DNA from: Nitrosomonadales bacterium
GTDB lineage: Bacteria; Pseudomonadota; Gammaproteobacteria; Burkholderiales; Gallionellaceae
Assembly (NCBI GenBank): GCA_016218415.1
Contig: JACRED010000012.1
Location: forward strand, 1 to 64,000
Reading direction: 5' to 3'
DNA: 64,000 nucleotides
The notes under the pieces are model-generated. The model saw only the letters and a list, made by a program, of their open reading frames with translations, ran no database searches and was not told the origin of the DNA. This document shows positions 58,018 to 64,000 of this stretch, piece by piece (positions within the stretch are counted from its first letter, which is position 1; every line of letters begins with the position of its first letter). The translations under genes and the position numbers were made by a program.

Positions 58018-59193
58018 ATGAAAATGCAAAGAATCACATTGAGATTTATATTAGTGGCCGCATTGATGTTGCCTGTGCTGTCCGTATGGGCGGAGCAGCA
58101 GCCTGTTGCCAGCATCAGCGATGCTTCCGGAGACGATCACGGCAGCGGAGCGCTGGTTTACCCGCAGCGGGCCGATTTCGAAGGCGGCGATCTTGACCTG
58201 CTTCTGATGCAGGCCAGCCGCGATGCCGAGGGCTACTGGTTCGAGGCGAAGTTCAGGAATGCGATCCGCGATCCCGCAGCAGCTCCTGCTGTGTCGGGTG
58301 AGTCGTTGACCGATTTTGCCCGCAAGGGGTTTTACCAGTTCAATATCGACCTCTACATCGATATGGATCACCTTCAAGGCTCGGGCAATACCTTTACATT
58401 GCCCGGGCGGAAGATTGGTATCGATCCGGCTTATGCGTGGGAAAGAGCCGTGATCCTGACGCCGCGGCCCGAGTTGATGCGGCAGCAGTTGCTGGATGCG
58501 TTGTCGGAGCAGTTTCCGGGGCGGACAAATGCGGATACCGAGGCTCGTGTAGACCGGGCCATATTTTTTCCGACGCGGATTCGGGTCCGCGGCAAGTCGA
58601 TTTCCTTTTTCGTTCCCGCCGGTTTTTTTCCTGAAGGTGACGCGCGCGACTGGGCTGTCACGGCCTTTGTTACCGGGGCAATCACCACTATCCCTGCTGA
58701 TATTTCGCTCTTGCCGACGACGAGGAAGCCGCTCGACCGGATTCAGCTGGGTGTCATGCAGCCGGCATCCGGTCATCCCAGGGATACATTCGGCTACAGA
58801 CCGGGTGAGGCTATGCCGGGTCCGGTGGTGGACGTGCTGGGCGCAACGTCCGCGCAGCAGAGGCGGATGCTTGCTGCCAATAACGCTGTTGCGGGTGTCT
58901 ACCGGGAGCAACATGCGGCCAATGAAAGCACCCGGCGCGGCGCGGCGGGTGATGCGCAGATCACCGAACAAAAAGCCCCGGTTATGACGACTCCGGTAAT
59001 GACGATCGGGAATTTGTTACAGCTCGAAGTTGCCGGTGTCCAGCCCGGAGAGGCTGGGCCGGTGGAATCGATCCCTGTTGAGGTCCAGTCTATCGTCAAA
59101 CGGCTGCGGGCCTTGCAGCAGTTGTACGATCAAAAGCTCATCGACGAAAGCGAATACAAAGAGCAAAAGCAGCGCATCCTGAAGGAGCTGTAA
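58018..59193 (+). CDS. exported glucodextranase-C-like protein with C-terminal SHOCT domain
   Basis: The 391-residue protein has a signal peptide (1-25, VWA-EQ). It begins ISDASGDDHGSGALVYPQRADFEGGDLDLLLMQAS, again the glucodextranase C-terminal-domain pattern, diverged from the copy at 55375. After a ~100-residue linker the last 35 residues (IVKRLRALQQLYDQKLIDESEYKEQKQRILKEL) form a SHOCT domain. SHOCT motifs are usually oligomerisation or binding helices. No catalytic domain is seen. It follows the terminator after the porin gene by about 34 bases, so it may have its own promoter. Confidence 0.78.
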   Translation: MKMQRITLRFILVAALMLPVLSVWAEQQPVASISDASGDDHGSGALVYPQRADFEGGDLDLLLMQASRDAEGYWFEAKFRNAIRDPAAAPAVSGESLTDFARKGFYQFNIDLYIDMDHLQGSGNTFTLPGRKIGIDPAYAWERAVILTPRPELMRQQLLDALSEQFPGRTNADTEARVDRAIFFPTRIRVRGKSISFFVPAGFFPEGDARDWAVTAFVTGAITTIPADISLLPTTRKPLDRIQLGVMQPASGHPRDTFGYRPGEAMPGPVVDVLGATSAQQRRMLAANNAVAGVYREQHAANESTRRGAAGDAQITEQKAPVMTTPVMTIGNLLQLEVAGVQPGEAGPVESIPVEVQSIVKRLRALQQLYDQKLIDESEYKEQKQRILKEL

Positions 59194-59226
59194 GCCGACA
59201 CCAGGGGTGTGGCCGCGTCATTGTTC

Positions 59227-60123
59227 TTAGCTGCTTGCAGTGAGCAGCGTGACGATTGCTTCATGCTTGTTCTTGGTGGCCAGCGTCAGCGGCGTTGTGC
59301 CATCCTGATATTCGACGCTGCGATACGCCCCCTTGATCAGCAGCAGTTTGACTATTTCGGCATGGCCGCTGGCGGCGGCCTTGTGCAGCGGGGTCCAGCC
59401 GTCGTTGCTGGGGAGATTGACATCGGCGCCCCCGGCGATCAGTTGTCCGGCAGCCAGCAGGTGGCCGCGGGTGGCGGCCTGTAGCAGCGGGGTCCAGCCA
59501 TGGTTGCTGCGCGCATCCACAGCGGCTTTTTTCTCGATGAGCAATTTGACGACGTTGCTGTAGCCGTTGTACGCGGCCCAGTGCAGCGGCCCATAACCCT
59601 GCTTGTCCTTGGAATGGACACTGGCGCCGCTGCGGATCAGCAACAGGGCGATCTCTTCCTTGCCGTTGAAGCTGGACATCATCAGCGGCGTCCAGCCGCG
59701 CTCATCGCGGGCATCGACATTCACGCCGCTGTCAACGAATAACGATACGACTTTTTCGTCACCCTTTTCTACTGACTGGAGGAAACCCTGCGGGGAGAAC
59801 TTATAGCCCTCCTGCTCGACGGACGCTTTTTTGGATTCCTCTACCTGATCCCAGGGCGTGTTCGCTGCACCGCGTTTCTTTTTCCCGTCGCGGATGCTGG
59901 CATGCGCGTTGCTCAGCGCGAAAATCTCGGAGGCAACATTGGGCGGGAATCCCTGCCGGGTGCCGCCGCGGTTGTCTATCATCAGTTCCGTGAAGTAATC
60001 GTCGATTTCCCTGGAGTCCCACAGTTCGACGATTTTGTTCATGATGCGCGGGAACTTTTCCTCCATGTTCAGCGGGTAGCATTCCTCGTAGCCGTCCAGC
60101 AGGAACAATAATTTTTCGTTCAT
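59227..60123 (-). CDS. ankyrin-repeat protein
   Basis: The 298-residue cytoplasmic protein has about 100 N-terminal residues of unknown type (LLFLLDGYEECYPLNMEEKFPRIMNKIVELWDSREIDDYF) and then five or six ankyrin repeats with the typical DERGWTPLMMSSFNGKEEIALLLIRSGA pattern, repeated to the end. Ankyrin repeats bind proteins. The target is unknown. It lies 17 bases after mdh on the same strand, so the two may be co-transcribed. Confidence 0.9.
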   Translation of the reverse strand: MNEKLLFLLDGYEECYPLNMEEKFPRIMNKIVELWDSREIDDYFTELMIDNRGGTRQGFPPNVASEIFALSNAHASIRDGKKKRGAANTPWDQVEESKKASVEQEGYKFSPQGFLQSVEKGDEKVVSLFVDSGVNVDARDERGWTPLMMSSFNGKEEIALLLIRSGASVHSKDKQGYGPLHWAAYNGYSNVVKLLIEKKAAVDARSNHGWTPLLQAATRGHLLAAGQLIAGGADVNLPSNDGWTPLHKAAASGHAEIVKLLLIKGAYRSVEYQDGTTPLTLATKNKHEAIVTLLTASS

Positions 60124-60140
60124 GGTGAGTAGAACCCCCT

Positions 60141-61133
60141 TTATCCCAGCAACTGCTTCACATGTTCGCGTTCGTCCAGCAATTCCTGGTGGCTTTCCTT
60201 CATGTGTTTGCGCCCCAGTTCGCTGATGGCCAGTCCCTGCACGATGGTGTAATGGCCGTGCTTGCAGGTGACCGGGAAGCCGTAGATCACGCCTTCGGGG
60301 ATGCCGTAACTGCCGTCCGAGGGCACGCTCATCGTCACCCAGTCGTTGTGGTGCGAGCTGAGCATCCAGTCGTGGATGTGCGAAACGGCGGCATTCGCGG
60401 CACTTGCCGCACTCGATAGCCCGCGCGCTTCGATGACCGCCGCGCCGCGCTTTTGCACGGTCGGGATGAATTCGCTTTCCACCCAGTCTTCCCAGCCGTT
60501 CTGGCGCAGCACGTCGATCACCCTGCGGCCGCGGATTTCGGCGTGGTCCAGGTCGGGATACTGGGTGCCGGAGTGGTTGCCCCAGATAATCATCTTCTGG
60601 ATGTCGCGTATCGGCTGGAACAGCTTGAGCGCGACCTGCGCGATCGCGCGGTTGTGGTCCAGGCGCATCATCGCGGTGAAATTGCGCGGATCGAGGTCGG
60701 GGGCGTTCTTCATCGCGATCAGCGCGTTGGTGTTGGCGGGATTGCCCACCACCAGCACCTTGACGTGGCGCGCGGCATGCTCGTTGAGCAGCCTGCCCTG
60801 CGCCGAGAAGATCGCGCCGTTGGCCTCGATCAGGTCCTTGCGTTCCATGCCCTTGCCGCGCGGACGCGCGCCGATCAGCATCGCGACTTCGGTGTCCCTG
60901 AACGCGACCTTGGGGTCGTCGGTGATGATGACCTGCTGCAACAGCGGAAAGGCGCAGTCCTCCAGTTCCATCGCCACGCCGCGCAACATCTGCTGCGCCT
61001 GCGGCAAGTCCAGCAATTGCAGGATGACGGGCTGCTCGCGTCCCAGCATGTCGCCGTTGGCGATGCGGAACAGCGTGGCGTAGCCGATCTGCCCTGCGGC
61101 GCCGGTGATGGTGATGCGAACGGGTGCTTTCAT
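60141..61133 (-). CDS. mdh: malate dehydrogenase
   Basis: The 330-residue NAD-dependent enzyme interconverts malate and oxaloacetate in the TCA cycle. The nucleotide-binding motif is GAAGQIG (11-17), [15 protein letters not shown] follows, and the catalytic His is in [13 protein letters not shown]. This is the cytosolic-type family common in Betaproteobacteria. The gene is divergent from sdhCDAB, the usual arrangement in this class. Confidence 0.97.
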   Translation of the reverse strand: MKAPVRITITGAAGQIGYATLFRIANGDMLGREQPVILQLLDLPQAQQMLRGVAMELEDCAFPLLQQVIITDDPKVAFRDTEVAMLIGARPRGKGMERKDLIEANGAIFSAQGRLLNEHAARHVKVLVVGNPANTNALIAMKNAPDLDPRNFTAMMRLDHNRAIAQVALKLFQPIRDIQKMIIWGNHSGTQYPDLDHAEIRGRRVIDVLRQNGWEDWVESEFIPTVQKRGAAVIEARGLSSAASAANAAVSHIHDWMLSSHHNDWVTMSVPSDGSYGIPEGVIYGFPVTCKHGHYTIVQGLAISELGRKHMKESHQELLDEREHVKQLLG

Positions 61134-61262
61134 TGCAGACTCCTGTGGGCGGGTTTCGAATTATCCGGGGGCATCCGTATGATAATCACATTGGCAGTTT
61201 TTTGTTGGGTAAAGTGGTGTACGATTATGCCCATCCGTTTTTGTCATGGCAGAGATCTGGTA

Positions 61263-61637
61263 ATGCATAAGAAACGCCCCAAACACCTCGCCCTGCATCT
61301 CATCAAATTGCCGCTTCCCGGTATCGTATCCATACTCCACCGCATCAGCGGCCTGATGCTGTTTTGTGCGCTGCCGTTGCTGTTGCTGGCGCTGCAATAC
61401 AGCCTGCGCTCCATCGAGACTTATACACGGCTGATTGAAATCCTGGGCCATCCGTTTGTCAAGATCATGTCGCTCGGATTGCTGTGGGCATTCCTGCACC
61501 ATTTCTGCGCCGGACTGCGTTATCTGGCGGTCGATCTGCATTGGGTGAGCGATCTCGCGCAGGTGCGCAGCAGCAGCCGGGCGGTGATGATTATAAGCCT
61601 GGCGTTGACCGTATTTGCCGGAGCGCAGCTGTGGTGA
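61263..61637 (+). CDS. sdhC: succinate dehydrogenase cytochrome b556 subunit
   Basis: The 124-residue inner-membrane protein has three membrane helices (about 25-47, 62-86, 104-122). Hallmarks are [26 protein letters not shown], with Ser and Arg for quinone binding, and [13 protein letters not shown] with a haem-ligand His. It anchors succinate dehydrogenase and binds quinone. The start at 61263 fits family N-termini. Confidence 0.94.
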   Translation: MHKKRPKHLALHLIKLPLPGIVSILHRISGLMLFCALPLLLLALQYSLRSIETYTRLIEILGHPFVKIMSLGLLWAFLHHFCAGLRYLAVDLHWVSDLAQVRSSSRAVMIISLALTVFAGAQLW

Positions 61638-61978
61638 ACCGCGTTGTCGTCGGGGCGCACTACGGGCTGCGCGATTGGCTGATCCAGCGCATCACCGCCG
61701 GGATGATGGCGGTGTACTGCGTGGCATTGGCCGGCTATCTGCTGGCGCAGCCGTATGTGGATTACGATGTCTGGACGGCGCTGTATTCCAGCCAATGGAT
61801 GCGGACTTTTACCCTGCTGTTCCTGTTGAGCCTGTTCTATCACGCGTGGATAGGCATACGCGATATCGTGATGGATTACGTCAAGCCGGCCGGTGTGCGG
61901 CTGGTTATCCATGTGCTGGTGATACTGGCTTTGTTGCTTTATGTGATCTGGTCGGTACAGATACTCTGGGGAATGTAA
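61634..61978 (+). CDS. sdhD: succinate dehydrogenase membrane anchor subunit
   Basis: The 114-residue protein has three membrane helices and the motif [22 protein letters not shown], which holds a haem-ligand His and the quinone-site Asp-Tyr. The GTG start at 61634 overlaps the sdhC stop (GTGA), and the stop overlaps the sdhA start (TAATG), so the three are coupled. Confidence 0.93.
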   Translation: MNRVVVGAHYGLRDWLIQRITAGMMAVYCVALAGYLLAQPYVDYDVWTALYSSQWMRTFTLLFLLSLFYHAWIGIRDIVMDYVKPAGVRLVIHVLVILALLLYVIWSVQILWGM

Positions 61979-63741
61979 TGGCGGTCGCGAAACGTACTTT
62001 CGATGTGGTGGTGGTGGGCGCGGGCGGTTCCGGGATGCGCGCGGCGTTGCAGCTGGCCCAGGCCGGGCTGAAAGTGGCGGTGCTGTCCAAGGTGTTTCCG
62101 ACCCGTTCGCATACCGTCGCGGCGCAGGGCGGTATCGCCGCCTCGCTGGGCAACATCAAGGAGGACAACTGGCACTGGCATATGTACGACACGGTGAAAG
62201 GTTCGGATTATCTGGGCGACCAGGATGCGATCGAGTTCATGTGCCGTGCTGCGCCGGAAGTGGTGTACGAGCTGGAACATTTCGGCATGCCATTCGACCG
62301 CACCGACAGCGGAAAAATTTACCAGCGTCCGTTCGGCGGGCATATGCAGGATTACGGCAAGACCCCGGTGGATCGCGCTTGCGCGGCTGCCGACCGCACC
62401 GGGCATGCGCTGCTGCATACGCTGTACCAGCAGAACGTGAAAGCCAACACCAATTTTTTCATCGAATGGATGGCGCTGGATCTGATCCGCGACGGGGACG
62501 GCGATGTGCTCGGCGTGACCGCGATGGAGATCGAAACCGGCGAGGTGATGATCTTTCAGGCGCGCGCCACGCTGTTCGCCACCGGCGGTGCTGGACGCAT
62601 CTTCCAGTCCAGCACCAACGCCTATATCAATACCGGCGACGGGCTGGGCATGGCGGCGCGTGCCGGGATTCCGCTGGAGGACATGGAGTTCTTCCAGTTC
62701 CATCCGACCGGCGTATACGGCGCGGGCGTGCTGATCACCGAAGGTGTGCGCGGCGAGGGCGGTTATCTGGTCAACAGGCATGGCGAGCGCTTCATGCCCA
62801 AATATGCGCCGAATGCCAAGGACCTGGCCAGCCGCGACGTGGTCGCGCGCGCGATGACGATAGAGATCAACGAGGGGCGCGGCTGTGGGCCGCGCGGCGA
62901 TCATGTGATGCTCAAGCTGGATCATCTTGGCGATGACGTGATCCGTTCACGCCTGCCCGGCATACGCGAGATCGCGTTGAAATTCGCGCATGTCGATCCG
63001 GCCAAAGCGGCTATCCCGGTGGTGCCCACCGCGCATTACATGATGGGCGGCATCCCGACCAATTTTCACGGGCAGGTCGTGGCGCCGTACAAGACCGGCC
63101 CGGACGAGGTGGTGCACGGCTTGTATGCGGTGGGCGAGTGCGCATGCGTGTCGGTGCACGGCGCGAACCGCCTGGGTTGCAACTCATTGCTCGATCTTAT
63201 CGTGTTCGGACGCGAAGCCGGACGGCAGATCATCGAGGACCTGAAAAACGACCCGCATCCAAAACCGCTGCCCGAGGATGCCGCAGCGCGTCCGCTGGAG
63301 CGCCTTGTGCGTCTGGAAAACCAGAAGAACGGCGAGCGCGTTTCCGAAGTCGGCGACGCGATGCGCAGGACCATGCAGAAACATTGCGGCGTGTTCCGTT
63401 TTCCCGGCTTGCTGGCCGAGGGCGTGGAGCAGATCAAGCAGGTCGCCGAGCGCGTGGCGCACACCGGGATTCATGACAAGAGCCGCGTGTTCAACACCGC
63501 GCGCATCGAGGCGCTGGAGCTGGATAATCTGATCGAGGTGGCGCAGGCGACCATGATCGCCGCGACAGCGCGCCAGGAAAGCCGCGGCGCGCATGCGCGA
63601 GAGGATTTTCCGCAGCGGGACGACGTGAACTGGCTCAAGCACAGCCTGTATTTCCGCGAAGGACGACGGCTGGATTACAAGCCGGTGCGGCTGAAACCGC
63701 TCAGCGTGGATTCGTTCCCGCTGAAAGCCCGCGTATATTAG
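61978..63741 (+). CDS. sdhA: succinate dehydrogenase flavoprotein subunit
   Basis: The 587-residue flavoprotein oxidises succinate to fumarate. The FAD-binding motif [11 protein letters not shown] begins at residue 14, the covalent-FAD His is in [12 protein letters not shown], and [24 protein letters not shown] and [22 protein letters not shown] are present. Length is normal. It is followed after 13 bases by sdhB. Confidence 0.97.
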   Translation: MAVAKRTFDVVVVGAGGSGMRAALQLAQAGLKVAVLSKVFPTRSHTVAAQGGIAASLGNIKEDNWHWHMYDTVKGSDYLGDQDAIEFMCRAAPEVVYELEHFGMPFDRTDSGKIYQRPFGGHMQDYGKTPVDRACAAADRTGHALLHTLYQQNVKANTNFFIEWMALDLIRDGDGDVLGVTAMEIETGEVMIFQARATLFATGGAGRIFQSSTNAYINTGDGLGMAARAGIPLEDMEFFQFHPTGVYGAGVLITEGVRGEGGYLVNRHGERFMPKYAPNAKDLASRDVVARAMTIEINEGRGCGPRGDHVMLKLDHLGDDVIRSRLPGIREIALKFAHVDPAKAAIPVVPTAHYMMGGIPTNFHGQVVAPYKTGPDEVVHGLYAVGECACVSVHGANRLGCNSLLDLIVFGREAGRQIIEDLKNDPHPKPLPEDAAARPLERLVRLENQKNGERVSEVGDAMRRTMQKHCGVFRFPGLLAEGVEQIKQVAERVAHTGIHDKSRVFNTARIEALELDNLIEVAQATMIAATARQESRGAHAREDFPQRDDVNWLKHSLYFREGRRLDYKPVRLKPLSVDSFPLKARVY

Positions 63742-63754
63742 AAAGGTCGAGCAG

Positions 63755-64000
63755 ATGAAATTCCGTATCTACCGCTACAACCCGGATGCCGACAGTGAGC
63801 CGTACATGAAGGACTACGATCTGGATATCGAGGCGGGCAATATGATGCTGCTCGATGCGCTGCTGCTGATCAAGGAGCAGGACGACAGCCTGTCATTGCG
63901 CAAGTCCTGCCGCGAGGGGGTGTGCGGTTCGGACGCGATGAACATCAACGGGCGCAACGGTCTGGCCTGCATCACGCCGCTGTCGTCGCTGAAGGAGCCG
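63755..64000 (+). CDS. sdhB: succinate dehydrogenase iron-sulfur subunit (partial)
   Basis: The first 82 codons are inside the window and the rest is cut off. The [2Fe-2S] motif CREGVCGSDAM followed by GRNGLAC is intact. SdhB passes electrons from the flavoprotein to quinone. GAAAGG precedes the ATG. Confidence 0.95.
   Translation, partial: MKFRIYRYNPDADSEPYMKDYDLDIEAGNMMLLDALLLIKEQDDSLSLRKSCREGVCGSDAMNINGRNGLACITPLSSLKEP

Noticed and set aside
61191..61230. Promoter for sdhC with TTGGCA
   Set aside because: No acceptable -10 element lies at the right distance from this -35-like sequence.

Overview
The window reads as a chromosomal segment of a Betaproteobacterium, most likely order Nitrosomonadales (Gallionella/Sideroxydans-like). 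This is inferred from gene order and family content, not from a marker search. Pointers are the lepA-lepB-DUF4845-rnc-era operon, mdh divergent from sdhCDAB, a monomeric isocitrate dehydrogenase, a PEP-CTERM protein, a short-form 6-phosphogluconate dehydrogenase and moderately high GC. I saw no tRNA, rRNA or CRISPR array.

Layout. 1-3.8 kb: cold-shock protein, icd (minus), an RluE-type pseudouridine synthase and a possible 48-aa secreted peptide. 3.8-10 kb: fmdB-type zinc ribbon, DUF502, aspS, a secreted ribonuclease with its barstar inhibitor, nudB, a cyclic-nucleotide-binding protein and nadA, mostly overlapping start to stop. 10-12.4 kb: a small secreted protein (minus), then an EEP phosphatase plus cardiolipin synthase ClsB. 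12.4-19.2 kb: the glgP-zwf-glk-pgl-gnd operon, which would take glycogen or glucose into the oxidative pentose phosphate pathway. 19.3-20.6 kb: a complete IS256-family element. 20.8-25.4 kb (minus): era, rnc, DUF4845, lepB, lepA. 25.5-32.2 kb (minus): type II secretion genes (gspC-like, gspF, gspE and a polytopic membrane protein), interrupted by an AT-rich insertion carrying an ORF6N protein and an AAA ATPase-TOPRIM/DUF4435-like protein that resembles a fused PARIS-type defence protein. 32.3-36.9 kb: htpX, a DUF3494 (ice-binding-like) PEP-CTERM protein, mlaA, a Nudix hydrolase, bamD. 36.9-41.2 kb: rluD, yfiH, a ZIP metal transporter, rimO, a DUF3330 protein. 41.2-48.3 kb: a PEER-repeat secreted protein, a DinG-type helicase, an AT-rich SIR2-domain gene, a FrnE-type DsbA protein, a flavin reductase operon with DUF188 and an unrecognised 319-aa protein.

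48.4-59.2 kb is a coherent alpha-glucan uptake locus: exported alpha-amylase, ABC ATPase, binding protein, MalF-type permease with an unusual N-terminal sensor-like extension, MalG-type permease, a secreted glucodextranase-C-like protein, an outer-membrane barrel, and a second glucodextranase-C-like protein ending in a SHOCT domain. With the glgP-zwf-glk-pgl-gnd operon it gives a plausible route from external or stored glucan to ribulose-5-phosphate. 59.2-64 kb holds an ankyrin protein, mdh and sdhCDA plus the start of sdhB, which runs off the window.

Several dispersed palindromic repeat families are present. One GC-rich family has entered coding DNA: it is translated in frame inside the DinG-type helicase, and it forms the end of rluD together with the start codon of yfiH. 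The best candidates for undescribed biology are the glucan locus with its non-catalytic glucodextranase-C proteins and modified MalF, the ATPase-TOPRIM island in the secretion operon, the lone SIR2 gene, and the in-frame repeats.
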